Positions 32,846 to 42,060 of a stretch of 64,000 nucleotides of DNA are shown here, one piece after another. The stretch covers positions 930,001 to 994,000 of the forward strand of contig NZ_UGHR01000001.1 in NCBI RefSeq assembly GCF_900451195.1. The letters run 5' to 3'. Origin of the DNA: Iodobacter fluviatilis. Its GTDB lineage: Bacteria; Pseudomonadota; Gammaproteobacteria; Burkholderiales; Chitinibacteraceae. Numbering within the stretch: the stretch's first letter is position 1; each line of letters starts with the position of its first letter. The notes under the pieces are model-generated. The model did no database searches, was not told the origin of the DNA, and was given only the letters and a program-made list of their open reading frames with translations. The position numbers and the translations under genes are program-made.

Positions 32846-34483
32846 ATGAAGGGGCAAGCTGGCATGACTTTACGCACCAGACTGGTGTGGGTGGCTGGAA
32901 TTACTTTGCTGGCTTTTATTTTGTTAGGTGGTTTGTTGTTGTCTCATTTTAAAGATGAAATGCTGAGCAGCCGTAAAGATAAAGTGAGAAATTTGGCCGA
33001 GGCAGCGCAAACAATTGTGGCTCATTTTGAGCAGCAGAGCCGCGATGGAAAAATGGATCAGCCCGCAGCTCAGGCTGCGGCTTTGCAGGCTTTAAGAGCA
33101 ATTCGTTATGATAAAAAAGAGTATTTTTGGGTGAATGATCTTAGCCCGAAAATGCTGATGCACCCTATGAAACCAGAGCTGGAAGGCAAGGATTTATCGC
33201 AGCTGAAAGATCCAAATGGCAAAGCGTTGTTTTTGGAAATGGTGCAGGTGGTTAAAAATGCTGGTGCGGGCTTTGTCAGCTATCAGTGGAGTAAGCCTGG
33301 CAGTACCGAGCCGGTGGATAAGATTTCTTATGTGCAGGGTTTCAGCCCTTGGGGCTGGGTGATTGGGACAGGCATTTATATCGACGATGTGGAGGCTAAG
33401 TTTCGCAGCGCCTTGTGGGTGATTTTACCCCTTGGTTTATTGATGATGGGCATGGTGGGCGCGTCACTTCTGCTGCTGGGGCGCTCATTATTTAAGCTGC
33501 TTGGCGGTGAACCGCACGAGGCGGTGGCGCTGGCCAGAAGTGTGGCAAGGGGCCATTTGGATCAGGTAGTGACCTGTAAAGCAGGGGATAAAGACAGCCT
33601 GATGGCTAGTTTGCGGGATATGCAGCAAACCTTACGCACCATGATTGCAGAGGTAATCAGCGGTGCAGGGCAAATGAGTGTGGCAGCCAGCGGCCTGAGC
33701 CAGAGTGCGGCCGAAGTCGCCCGGCGCTCGAATGAGCAAAGTGGATCGGCATCGTCGATTGCCGCAGCGGTAGAAGAGATGTCGGTGTCGATTGATCATG
33801 TGACTGCCAATACCAGTGATGCCCGTGGCTTGGCCGAAAACGCCAGAGAGATGTCTGGGCGTGGGGCGGTGGTGATTCATCGGGCAACATCCGAAGTGCA
33901 TAAAATTGCTGAGCTGGTTAAAGGCTCGGCAGTTAGCATTGAAGAATTAGGCCGCCAGTCTGACAAGATCACCTCGATTGTGGGCACGATTAAAGATATT
34001 GCCGACCAGACAAATCTGCTGGCGCTGAATGCCGCAATTGAGGCGGCAAGGGCGGGTGAGCAGGGCCGTGGTTTTGCGGTGGTGGCCGATGAAGTACGCA
34101 AGCTGGCCGAGCGCACCAGCCAGTCAACCGTTGAGATTGCCGCCATGGTTGGGCAGATTCAAACCGGCACCCGCGAAGCCATTGTGCAAATGGAAAATGG
34201 CGTGCAGCAGGCAAATGCCAGTGTGTTGTTGGCCAATGAAGCGGGCACTGCTATTGAAGATATACGTCTTGGGGCAGAGCAGGTGCGCAGCGTGGTAGAC
34301 AATATCAGCAGCGCCATCCGTGAGCAGAGCATGGCCACTACAGAAATCGCTAAAGCGGTGGAGCAAATTGCCCAAAGAGCAGAGGCTGAAGCACTGGAAA
34401 CTCAGCTCAGTGCCCGCTCTGCACAAGATTTACAAAATTTATCGACTCATCTGCATCAGTCGGTGCAGCGGTTTAAGCTATAG
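32846..34483 (+). CDS. Methyl-accepting chemotaxis protein with single Cache sensor
   Basis: This 545-residue chemoreceptor reads, in order: membrane helix (about 13-31), a periplasmic single-Cache domain (about 35-185; [30 protein letters not shown] and [18 protein letters not shown], as in sCache_2 receptors for small carboxylates), a second helix (about 190-215), a HAMP-like region, and the cytoplasmic signalling coiled coil. The hairpin tip [20 protein letters not shown] followed by [21 protein letters not shown] is fully conserved. There is no C-terminal pentapeptide tether. The ATG follows GGGAGAA. It stands alone with its own terminator. Confidence 0.95.
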   Translation: MKGQAGMTLRTRLVWVAGITLLAFILLGGLLLSHFKDEMLSSRKDKVRNLAEAAQTIVAHFEQQSRDGKMDQPAAQAAALQALRAIRYDKKEYFWVNDLSPKMLMHPMKPELEGKDLSQLKDPNGKALFLEMVQVVKNAGAGFVSYQWSKPGSTEPVDKISYVQGFSPWGWVIGTGIYIDDVEAKFRSALWVILPLGLLMMGMVGASLLLLGRSLFKLLGGEPHEAVALARSVARGHLDQVVTCKAGDKDSLMASLRDMQQTLRTMIAEVISGAGQMSVAASGLSQSAAEVARRSNEQSGSASSIAAAVEEMSVSIDHVTANTSDARGLAENAREMSGRGAVVIHRATSEVHKIAELVKGSAVSIEELGRQSDKITSIVGTIKDIADQTNLLALNAAIEAARAGEQGRGFAVVADEVRKLAERTSQSTVEIAAMVGQIQTGTREAIVQMENGVQQANASVLLANEAGTAIEDIRLGAEQVRSVVDNISSAIREQSMATTEIAKAVEQIAQRAEAEALETQLSARSAQDLQNLSTHLHQSVQRFKL

Positions 34484-34506
34484 ATCTTGAGTATTTTTGA
34501 TGCAAA

Positions 34507-34533
34507 AAAGGGGAGGCCGCTGGCTTCCCCTTT
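34507..34533 (+). terminator. Bidirectional intrinsic terminator between the chemoreceptor and mnmH
   Basis: AAAGGGGAGGCC / GGCTTCCCCTTT stem (one G-U pair) with A- and T-runs on either side, between convergent genes. Confidence 0.85.
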
Positions 34534-34537
34534 CGTT

Positions 34538-35581
34538 TTATGCCGCTAAATTCACAATCAATTGCCTAGCGCATTCATTTAAATCACCCGATGGATCAAT
34601 CAGCAGTGGCCTTGCATCGGCGAGCCTGAGGTAATTGCTCTGGCTGCTGCGTTTGTAGGCAGGGTCGTAGTGTTTGCTGATCAGCTCGCTGAATAACTCG
34701 GCTTTTTGGCCCGCATCGATCAGCTCATTCCAGTGGGCCAGCACCACTTTGCCGTGCGTTTCAACCAAGCGGGCCAGCTTGGTTTTAAAGTTGGCGGGGT
34801 AATCAAATAGGCTGGCGTAGTCGTCAGATAAAAAACGGATACGGTCTTCAAAGCGGGCTTGCACCAGGATGCAATCGGCCGCGCGAATCGCCAGCATCAG
34901 GCTGGCGGGCAGCTGGATTTGGCCTACGCGTTTACTTTCGGCTTCCACAAATACCGGCCGAGTAGGGTCAAACTGAGCCAGATGGCGGATCAGCAGGCTG
35001 TCGAAGCTTTTTTGAGAGGGCTGGCTGGTAGCAGGAAAGCTGCCAAGGACAGATCCGCGATGCTTGGCGAGGCCTTCCAGATCCAGCGTTTGCGCGCCGT
35101 TTTGGGCTAGTGCATGCAGCAAACGGGTTTTGCCGCAGCCGGTGTGCCCTGCCAGCACAATAAAGCGTGAGGCCGCAGGCAGCGTTTCTAAAAGCTGCAA
35201 TACCTGGCCGCGATAAGCTTTATATCCGCCCTCTAATTGCCGAGCTTTCCAGCCGATAAGATTAAACCAGGTGGCCATCGATCCGGAGCGTTTGCCACCA
35301 CGCCAGCAGTAAATCAGCGGCCTCCAGTTTTGTGGTTTGTCTTTAAATGTGCTTGCTAGGTGAACCCCAATATTTTTGGCAACGAGGCCCGCGCCCAGCT
35401 TTGTGGCGGCAAAGGGGTCTTGTTTATAGAGTGTGCCAACAATCACGCGCTCTTCATTGCTGAGTACAGGGGCATTGATTGCACCGGGGATATGATCATC
35501 CGCAAATTCAAGCGGGGTGCGTACATCGATTATTTCTTCAAAGGCGGGAAGGTCGACCAAGCTTACCAATAAATTTTTCAC
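34538..35581 (-). CDS. mnmH: tRNA 2-selenouridine synthase
   Basis: MnmH (SelU/YbbB) replaces sulphur by selenium in 2-thiouridine at the wobble position of tRNAs for Lys, Glu and Gln, using selenophosphate. The 347-residue protein has an N-terminal rhodanese domain with the active Cys92 in YCWRGGKRSG and a C-terminal P-loop domain with GHTGCGKT (145-152). Length and domain order are those of the family. It is divergent from selD (151-bp gap), the supplier of its selenium donor. No selA or selB is in the window. Confidence 0.94.
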   Translation of the reverse strand: MKNLLVSLVDLPAFEEIIDVRTPLEFADDHIPGAINAPVLSNEERVIVGTLYKQDPFAATKLGAGLVAKNIGVHLASTFKDKPQNWRPLIYCWRGGKRSGSMATWFNLIGWKARQLEGGYKAYRGQVLQLLETLPAASRFIVLAGHTGCGKTRLLHALAQNGAQTLDLEGLAKHRGSVLGSFPATSQPSQKSFDSLLIRHLAQFDPTRPVFVEAESKRVGQIQLPASLMLAIRAADCILVQARFEDRIRFLSDDYASLFDYPANFKTKLARLVETHGKVVLAHWNELIDAGQKAELFSELISKHYDPAYKRSSQSNYLRLADARPLLIDPSGDLNECARQLIVNLAA

Positions 35582-35732
35582 GTTATTTCACTTTAGGCTC
35601 GCGATTAGTTGAATTGTCCCACGCCCGTGCCAGAGCCGTGGATAAATCCGCGCTTACTGCAGCTATCCCGCGCTCGTCAAAGTAAGGGCAGGCTGCTAAG
35701 GTAGGCCATAAATATTTGTTCAGGAGTATTTA

Positions 35733-36770
35733 ATGAGCACAAAGTTAACGTCTTTATCGCATGGCGGCGGCTGCGGCTGCAAAATCGCCCCGGCCGTTTT
35801 ATCAGAAATGCTGTCAAAACTACCCGCAGCGGCCATCTTCCCCAAGCTTTTAGTGGGCACTGAAACCTCGGACGATGCCGCTGTATATTGGCTCAACGAC
35901 GAGCAGGCGCTAGTGGCCACCACTGATTTCTTTATGCCGATTGTGGATGATGCCTTTGATTTTGGCCGTATCGCCGCCACCAATGCGATTTCTGATATTT
36001 ACGCCATGGGCGGCACGCCGATTATGGCTTTGGCGATTGTCGGCATGCCAGTCAATCTGTTGCCGATCGAAGATATCCAGCAAATCCTAGCCGGTGGTGC
36101 TGCGGTTTGTGCTGCAGCGGGTATTCCGATTGCAGGCGGGCATTCGATCGACGCACCCGAGCCTATCTATGGCCTAGTGGCAATGGGCTTGGTGCATCCT
36201 AAGCAGCTTAAAAAAAATAGCGATGCCAAAGCAGGCGATGTGCTGATCTTAGGCAAGCCGCTGGGTATCGGCATCTTAGGTACGGCCATGAAAAAAGGCC
36301 TGCTGGATGATGCTGGCTATCAGCAGCTGATTGATACCACCACCCAGCTCAATATGGTCGGCAGTGATTTGGCTAAATTGGCCGGCGTGCATGCCCTGAC
36401 CGATGTAACCGGTTTTGGCCTACTTGGCCACCTGTTAGAAGTTTGCCGAGGCGCCAAGCTGACGGCGAATGTGCTTGCCAATGATTTACCGCTGCTTTCT
36501 GCCGCCGTTGGCTTTGCCCAGCAAGGCATAGGCCCCGGTGCGATAGAGCGTAATTTGGCTAGCTTTGGGCAGGACGTAGATTTTGCCGAGCAGGTGCCGG
36601 ATTGGCAGCAGCGCATCATGGCCGACGCGCAAACCTCCGGCGGCTTGCTGGTGGCCTGCTCTGCTGAAACCGTGGATGAAGTCATGGCGCTATTTAAGGC
36701 ACAAGGTTTTGCACAGGCAGCGGTGATTGGGCAGCTTGCTGAGGGTGAGGCGAGGGTGCTGGTGGCTTAG
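35733..36770 (+). CDS. selD: Selenophosphate synthetase (selenide, water dikinase)
   Basis: SelD makes selenophosphate from selenide and ATP. The glycine-rich N-terminus SHGGGCGCKIAP carries the active-site Cys14 and Lys17; the catalytic residue is Cys rather than selenocysteine. Further signatures are TDFFMPIVDDAFDFGRIAATNAISDIYAMGG and ALTDVTGFGLLGHLLE. The 345-residue length is normal. The start has AGGAGT upstream at a good distance. Its divergent neighbour mnmH uses the product. Confidence 0.96.
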   Translation: MSTKLTSLSHGGGCGCKIAPAVLSEMLSKLPAAAIFPKLLVGTETSDDAAVYWLNDEQALVATTDFFMPIVDDAFDFGRIAATNAISDIYAMGGTPIMALAIVGMPVNLLPIEDIQQILAGGAAVCAAAGIPIAGGHSIDAPEPIYGLVAMGLVHPKQLKKNSDAKAGDVLILGKPLGIGILGTAMKKGLLDDAGYQQLIDTTTQLNMVGSDLAKLAGVHALTDVTGFGLLGHLLEVCRGAKLTANVLANDLPLLSAAVGFAQQGIGPGAIERNLASFGQDVDFAEQVPDWQQRIMADAQTSGGLLVACSAETVDEVMALFKAQGFAQAAVIGQLAEGEARVLVA

Positions 36771-36784
36771 GTTTCAATTATTTG

Positions 36785-36855
36785 AACAAAACCCAAATCT
36801 TGAACCGCAGAGAGCACAGAGGACACGGAGAAAACCAAGAGAATAATCAGTTTTT
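36785..36855. repeat. Dispersed ~65-bp extragenic repeat (copy 2, inverted)
   Basis: The segment starting CTTGAACCGCAGAGAGCACA is the inverted counterpart of the repeat at about 14860-14940. It sits just after the selD stop. Confidence 0.7.
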
Positions 36856-36899
36856 TTTATGGGTATCTATTTTTAGCTTCCCTCTCTTTAGTGGAAAGG

Positions 36900-37250
36900 G
36901 GTTAGGGGCTATGTGCTAACCAAATGGTTTTTTTATTAGCGAACAGCGAAAAAACATAACAACCACGCTCTTTACATAGGGCTTTTTATAGTCCCCTTGA
37001 AACACGCCGGAGCGAGGAACAAGCGGGGCGGGGTTTCGGCCAGGGAGCGAGGCAGCGAGCCAATCCCGCCCGCCGCCGACCCGATTGTCCGCAGCGCAGG
37101 GGCCTTCGTGTTTCGTGGGGTCGCCTTCTTTGGCTTCGTTTCTTGGCGAAGCAAGAAAGGAAGGCCCCGCGGTGGCTAACCGCACCTAAATCAACGTGCC
37201 GAAGGCACTAAAAAGGCCTTTTTGACTTTGCTTAGCGCACATGGGGGCAG
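36900..37250. repeat. GC-rich spacer block, probably a dispersed repeat with overlapping spurious ORFs
   Basis: A GC-rich stretch that contrasts with its AT-rich surroundings and is open on both strands (36916-37185 minus and 36997-37179 plus). The translations (LPGRNPAPLVPRSGVFQGDYKK and its reverse counterpart) resemble hypothetical ORFs I recall from many proteobacterial spacers. A large imperfect hairpin spans 37117-37168 (GGGG..GCCTTCTTT pairing with AAAG.AAGGCCCC, inner stem GCTTCG/CGAAGC). No credible ribosome-binding site is present. Together with the flanking sequence it fills the 618-bp gap between selD and the dehydrogenase gene. Confidence 0.55.
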
Positions 37251-37388
37251 GGCGCGAGGGTTAGTTGGCGCTTGTAAGTAGCGTATTCCATCCGTGTAAT
37301 CAAGCATCTTTAAATGGTTGTTTTACATGCCCTTTTCATGACAGCTTCACGCATAATAAGGGCAGTTAATCAACGGGGGAGGATGGCT

Positions 37389-38705
37389 ATGACTGCATTG
37401 CAGCGCATCGTAATTGTAGGAGGAGGGGCTGGTGGTTTAGAGCTGGCGGTTAAATTGGGTGAAAAGCTGGGCCGTAAAGGAAAAGCGCATATCACCTTGA
37501 TCGATGCAGCACGCACTCATATCTGGAAGCCGCTCTTGCATCAGGTGGCGGCAGGTACTTTAGATAGCCATGCCGACGAGCTGGAATATATCGCGCTGGC
37601 CCGCTGGCACCATTTTGATTTTCGCTTAGGTCGTATGACAGGGCTGGATAGAGAAACTAAGCAAGTGGTGCTGGCCCCTACGCTAGATGAGGAAGACGGT
37701 AGCGAGCTAGTGCCTGAGCAAACCATTGCTTATGATGCTTTGGTGATGGCGCTGGGCAGCCAGACCAATGATTTTGGCACGCCGGGTGTGGCAAACCACG
37801 CCATTATGCTCGATACCCCAGAGGCCGCAGAGCGCTTTAATAAACGTTTTATTAATAGCTGTTTACGTGCGCAAGCAAGGCGTAAACAGGCGGGTGAAGG
37901 GCGTTTTACCGTGACCATTATTGGTGGCGGCGCAACTGGGGTCGAGCTATCTGCCGAGCTGCATATGGCGACGCGCATTATGAGTAGCTTTGGCTTTGCC
38001 AATATCCACCCTGAGCGCGATTTAAAAATTGTGATCGTGGATGCTGCACCCAGATTATTGTCGGCTCTGCCAGAGCGTTTATCAGATGCCGTGGCACTTG
38101 AGCTGCGCAAAATGGCGGTGGAAATTCATGCCAATGAGCGGGTGGTCGATGTGTCTGCCGCAGGGGTAAAAATGGCTTCGGGTAAGTTTATCCCTAGCGA
38201 TCTGGTCGTGTGGGCTGCGGGGATTAAAGCGGCAGATTTCCTTAAAGAGATCGCCGGGTTGGAGAGCAATCGCCTGAATCAGCTGGTCGTCAGCCGCACA
38301 TTACAAACTTCGCGTGACCCAAGTATTTTTGCTCTGGGTGATTGTGCGGCCTGCCCGCTTGGCGATGCAGGAGCCACGGTGCCGCCGCGTGCTCAATCCG
38401 CGCATCAGCAGGCGATGTTGCTGGCGAAAAGTATTCCTTTGTATTTGGCGGGTAAGCCTTTGCCAGAGTTTAAATATCAGGATTACGGCTCGCTGGTTTC
38501 CCTGGGGGAATACAGCACCGTGGGCAGCTTAATGGGCGGCATCGCCCGGGGCAGCGTATTTATTGAGGGCCAGTTTGCCAAAATGATGTACTGGTCACTT
38601 TATAAAAAGCATCAGGTTGCGGTGAATGGCTGGTTTAAAACTTGGCTGGCCACATGGGGCGAATACATTGATCGTGTGAGCAAGCCAAGAATTAAGCTGC
38701 ATTAA
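37389..38705 (+). CDS. ndh: Type II NADH dehydrogenase-like FAD oxidoreductase
   Basis: This 438-residue flavoprotein probably passes electrons from NADH to quinone without proton pumping. An FAD-binding GGGAGGLELA follows the first strand (RIVIVGGGAGG), a second nucleotide motif is VTIIGGGATGVELSAEL, and the FAD-closing ALGDCAACP lies near residue 320. ARTHIWKPLLHQVAAGTL and a C-terminal amphipathic membrane-binding region (KMMYWSLYKKHQVAVNGWFKTWLATWG) are typical of NDH-2. The frame is open to 37314, but GGGGGAGG at 37375-37382 favours the ATG at 37389 (37383 is in-frame too but too close). Confidence 0.92.
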   Translation: MTALQRIVIVGGGAGGLELAVKLGEKLGRKGKAHITLIDAARTHIWKPLLHQVAAGTLDSHADELEYIALARWHHFDFRLGRMTGLDRETKQVVLAPTLDEEDGSELVPEQTIAYDALVMALGSQTNDFGTPGVANHAIMLDTPEAAERFNKRFINSCLRAQARRKQAGEGRFTVTIIGGGATGVELSAELHMATRIMSSFGFANIHPERDLKIVIVDAAPRLLSALPERLSDAVALELRKMAVEIHANERVVDVSAAGVKMASGKFIPSDLVVWAAGIKAADFLKEIAGLESNRLNQLVVSRTLQTSRDPSIFALGDCAACPLGDAGATVPPRAQSAHQQAMLLAKSIPLYLAGKPLPEFKYQDYGSLVSLGEYSTVGSLMGGIARGSVFIEGQFAKMMYWSLYKKHQVAVNGWFKTWLATWGEYIDRVSKPRIKLH

Positions 38706-38712
38706 GTATAAA

Positions 38713-38855
38713 TGTAGGTTGCGGTTAGCTTATTTACATTGCTGTTGTTAGCTATGTAAATAAGCTAACCCAACACTCGAAAGAACGTTGGGTTACGCGA
38801 TAAATCGCTGCGTGAGATCAACCGCACACGCAGACCGATAACCCAACTTACACGT
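38713..38855. repeat. Dispersed GGTTAGC/GCTAACC repeat with a perfect 17-bp hairpin (copy 2)
   Basis: GGTTAGCTTATTTACAT (38723-38739) and ATGTAAATAAGCTAACC (38754-38770) form a perfect 17-bp stem with a 14-base loop just after the ndh stop. The following GTTGGGTTACGCG and ACCCAACTTACAC link it to the repeat at 30250-30385. It could end the ndh transcript, but it lacks a T-run. Confidence 0.7.
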
Positions 38856-38963
38856 GCTGATCTCTGTGTCTACAGATCTTTTTCAGAGCTGGCGCACAGA
38901 CGATCTATTTGCCAAGCCCCGCCCGACTGACCAGAATACGTCTTTTGCTTGCAGTTACCCGCC

Positions 38964-39749
38964 ATGAAATCCATCCGTCACCAAGCCTTGCTCGCGCTGC
39001 AAATGGCCAGTCACCAGGAAAAAATCGCCCTTGTGCGTGCTATTGAAGATCAGCACCCTCTTGCTTGTGATGAACACATTATCAGTACTGAACAAACGCC
39101 GGGCTTGAGCGATCGCCCGCCTTTAGTGCCGCCTATGGATGTGCCGCGTCGTAAAATCAGTACGCCAGAAGGGCATGCTGCTTTGATCCATGCGCTGGCG
39201 CATATTGAATTTAATGCTATTAATCTGGCGCTCGATATTTTGTGGCGCTTTGCCGGACAGCCCGAAGACTTTTACCGAGACTGGCTGAAAGTAGCCCGCG
39301 AAGAGGCTTATCATTTTGAGCTGTTGCAAAACCATCTGTTAACGCTGGGCTATGCCTATGGCGATTTTACGGCGCATAACGGTTTATGGGATATGGCAGA
39401 AAGAACGCGTGATGATTTGCTGGCAAGGCTTGCGCTGGTGCCGCGAACGCTTGAGGCGCGTGGTCTGGATGTGACGCCGCAAATTCGTGACCGGCTCAGG
39501 CATTGTGGCGATAAAGCAGGCGCAGCAATCCTGGATATTATTTTACGGGATGAAGTGGGCCATGTGGCCATTGGCAATCGCTGGTACAGGGCGCTGTGTG
39601 AAGAGCGGGGTTTAGACACGATCGTGGCTTATGAGCAGTTGGCCTTGCAATATCAAGCAGCCAAACAGCGTGGGCCATTTAATTTAGACGCTCGCAGGGC
39701 TGCCGGTTTTAGTGAGGCCGAGTTGTCGGCGTTACAGTCCGCGGATTAA
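38964..39749 (+). CDS. Ferritin-like DUF455 family protein
   Basis: This 261-residue protein matches the DUF455 ferritin-like family. Paired metal-ligand motifs are visible: HALAHIEFNAINLALD (E and H), REEAYHFELLQ (ExxxH) and DEVGHVAIGNRWY (ExxH). This arrangement suggests a four-helix bundle with a di-iron site. The biochemical role of the family is unsettled; an oxygenase role has been suggested for relatives. The open frame extends to a TTG at 38949, but the ATG at 38964 is more natural. It converges with, and overlaps by 4 bases, the following membrane-protein gene. Confidence 0.88.
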   Translation: MKSIRHQALLALQMASHQEKIALVRAIEDQHPLACDEHIISTEQTPGLSDRPPLVPPMDVPRRKISTPEGHAALIHALAHIEFNAINLALDILWRFAGQPEDFYRDWLKVAREEAYHFELLQNHLLTLGYAYGDFTAHNGLWDMAERTRDDLLARLALVPRTLEARGLDVTPQIRDRLRHCGDKAGAAILDIILRDEVGHVAIGNRWYRALCEERGLDTIVAYEQLALQYQAAKQRGPFNLDARRAAGFSEAELSALQSAD

Positions 39750-40207
39750 TGTTTGGGTTTTGCGCTGACAGGGGCGGGCGGTGGTGGAGGCGGCTCAGGC
39801 TTGCTGCGCCGTAGTTTGGGGATGAGTTTTTTAAGATCAAAAGCCCCGGTTGCCACTATACCCAAGCCACCTGCAATGACTAATACATACCACAAGATTA
39901 GCGTGCTGCCCGTAGGCTGCATCAGCGTGCTGGCATAGAGCATTAATTCGGCGGCTGCAGCTGCAGCCAGTAAAAGCAGTAAGCTGGATAAAAACCAGGC
40001 CAGCAGCCGCAGTTTTGCAAAGCGGGGTGTGAGCGTCAGCAGAAAATACCCGCCAATACTAAAGACAGGAAACAAGAGCCAAAGCCCTATTCCCGGCGTG
40101 ATTTCAAGAATGCCGAGGGGGGCGATCAGTAAGAGGCAAGCCGCAAGCAGGCCAAATACAATCAGCAAACTGCCAAATAATAGTAATGCCATTGGGCTAT
40201 ACCCCAT
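39746..40207 (-). CDS. Small integral membrane protein of unknown function
   Basis: This 153-residue protein (or 148 from the internal Met at residue 6) has about four predicted membrane helices: about 5-28, 38-58, 66-90 and 102-122. A short basic and proline-rich cytoplasmic tail (KLIPKLRRSKPEPPPPPPAP) ends it. I do not recognise a family. Its stop overlaps the convergent DUF455 gene by 4 bases. The poly-Pro tail might bind a partner, but nothing supports a specific role. Confidence 0.75.
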   Translation of the reverse strand: MGYSPMALLLFGSLLIVFGLLAACLLLIAPLGILEITPGIGLWLLFPVFSIGGYFLLTLTPRFAKLRLLAWFLSSLLLLLAAAAAAELMLYASTLMQPTGSTLILWYVLVIAGGLGIVATGAFDLKKLIPKLRRSKPEPPPPPPAPVSAKPKH

Positions 40208-40264
40208 TCCAGATAGCTGCTATTCGTCTTTATAGACCAAGCATCCGGCGCTCATATTTTTCAT

Positions 40265-40314
40265 CCAAAAAAATATGGGCGGTTAAAACTCTGTTTTAAT
40301 GAGTATTAATCGCC
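40265..40314 (-). terminator. Intrinsic terminator of the ABC binding-protein gene
   Basis: GGGCGGTTAA (40276-40285) pairs with TTAATCGCCC (40305-40314) with one G-U. On the minus strand it is followed by a run of T (A-run 40266-40272). It lies 20 bases after the stop of the gene. Confidence 0.75.
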
Positions 40315-40333
40315 CTTATTGATATCAGATGAT

Positions 40334-41908
40334 TTACTTCACAATCACATTACTAAAATCCTGGCGGCTGAATGGATTGATTTTATAGCCGCTGATATTG
40401 GGTTTAGTCAGCACAGCGGCAATGGGATGCGCTAATGGAATCCACAATGCCTGATCATGAATTATTTTTTGCGCTGTTTCATAAAGCCTTGCTCTTGCCG
40501 CTTGATCGGCTATTTTTTTGCCATTGCTAATGAGCTTATCCAGTTGCGGGTCGCAATAGCGGGCAAAGTTCAGCCCTGATTCCAACGATGAGCAGGCAAA
40601 TTGCGGTGTTAAGAAATTATCCGGGTCACCATTATCGCCACTCCAGCCCATAAATAAGAGATCGTGCTCGCCGGCCTTGGCGCGTTTAATTAACTCGCCC
40701 CATTCAATCACTTTTAGCTCGGCTTTTACACCAATTTTGGCCAAATCAGCCTGCAGTAATTCCCCGCCAGCCCTTGGATTTGGATTAAGCGTGCTACCCG
40801 CCGGGCGTATCCAGATGGTGGTGGAAAAGCCATTGGGAAACCCTGCTTCCGCCAGCAATTGCTTTGCTTTAGCGGGGTCATATTTATAATCCTCTAAGTT
40901 GATATAGCTCCAAGTATTGGGCGGATAAGGGCCATCTGCTGCGGTGGCTGTACCGTCAAAAACCTGCTTCAGATAAGCTTTTTTATCAAAGGCATAATTA
41001 AGTGCCTGGCGCACTTTTATATTATCAAAAGGCTTGTGCTGGCTGTTAAAAGCAATAAAGGCGGTAGAAAATGCAGGGGTTTCTATCACTTGTATGCTTT
41101 TATCCTGCCTTGCCGCCAATACATCCTGTGGCTTGGGTGAAAGCGCAATCTGGCATTCACCTGCTTTTAATTTTTGCACCCGCACACTGGCATCAGGGGT
41201 GATGGCATAAATCAATTTATCGATTTTAGGTTTATTGCCAAAGTATTGTGCAGAAACATCAAAGCGAATGGTGCTGTCTTTTTGATAGCTTTTTAATACA
41301 AAAGGCCCTGTGCCGATTGGTTTAGTATTTAAATCACCGGTTTTGCCTGCTGCCAGTAATTGATGGGCATATTCGGCAGAGTAAATCGAGGCAAAGCCCA
41401 TGGTGAGTAAGGCAGAGAAAGTGGCTTCGGGTGCGTTTAATTCAAAGCGCACCGTTTGCGCATCCATTTTTTTAACGGCCTTGATATGTTTGGGCAATTG
41501 AAAAGTTTGCGCGTGCGGATAGCCATTTGCGGCACTCTTATGCCATGGGTGATTGCTGTCCAGCATGCGGTTAAAGGTAAATACTACATCGTCGGCATTC
41601 AGCGGGCGTGTAGGTTTAAAGTAATCGGTGCTATGAAAGGAGACATTCTTTTTTAAGGTAAAGGTATAGCTCAGGCCATCTGGGCTGATTTCCCATTTCT
41701 CAGCAAGGCTGGGCACCAGCTTACCGGTGGCGGCATCATAATCAATCAGGCGATTAAACAAGACGTCAGCTGATGCGTTGGTCGTGGTCAGTGAATTATA
41801 TTGCACAACATCAAAGCCATCCGGGCTGGCTTCGGTGCATACCGTGAGCGGCTTGGCTTCTGCGGTAACAGCCCAGAGTAAAACAAAAAGCGATGAAATC
41901 AAACGCAT
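40334..41908 (-). CDS. Peptide ABC transporter periplasmic binding protein (DppA/OppA type)
   Basis: This 524-residue protein has a signal peptide (MRLISSLFVLLWAVTAEA) and an SBP_bac_5 fold, which captures di- or oligopeptides in the periplasm. Characteristic segments are VCTEASPDGFDVVQYNSLTT, LAEKWEISPDGLSYTFTLKKNVSFHS, NADDVVFTFNRML, GTGPFVLKSYQKDS and DLLFMGWSGDNGDPDNFLTPQFAC. The last is very close to DppA, so dipeptides (or haem/5-aminolevulinate) are likely ligands. The permease and ATPase genes are not adjacent; it may feed a transporter encoded elsewhere. Confidence 0.92.
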   Translation of the reverse strand: MRLISSLFVLLWAVTAEAKPLTVCTEASPDGFDVVQYNSLTTTNASADVLFNRLIDYDAATGKLVPSLAEKWEISPDGLSYTFTLKKNVSFHSTDYFKPTRPLNADDVVFTFNRMLDSNHPWHKSAANGYPHAQTFQLPKHIKAVKKMDAQTVRFELNAPEATFSALLTMGFASIYSAEYAHQLLAAGKTGDLNTKPIGTGPFVLKSYQKDSTIRFDVSAQYFGNKPKIDKLIYAITPDASVRVQKLKAGECQIALSPKPQDVLAARQDKSIQVIETPAFSTAFIAFNSQHKPFDNIKVRQALNYAFDKKAYLKQVFDGTATAADGPYPPNTWSYINLEDYKYDPAKAKQLLAEAGFPNGFSTTIWIRPAGSTLNPNPRAGGELLQADLAKIGVKAELKVIEWGELIKRAKAGEHDLLFMGWSGDNGDPDNFLTPQFACSSLESGLNFARYCDPQLDKLISNGKKIADQAARARLYETAQKIIHDQALWIPLAHPIAAVLTKPNISGYKINPFSRQDFSNVIVK

Positions 41909-42060
41909 GGCAGATTCTCGATGTGTTGCGATTCTTAGATAATACCGTGCTATCTATGGTTTAAAAATAGCTTTTTTTGCATATCGTTAGTTAAAAAAAG
42001 CTTTTTTGACTCTAACCAATTATTTCGACTCACAATCAATAAACTTACTGCGCATGTTTT

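Noticed and set aside
36916..37185. 89-codon ORF in the GC-rich spacer
   Set aside because: Both strands are open, no ribosome-binding site, and the sequence looks like a dispersed non-coding repeat.
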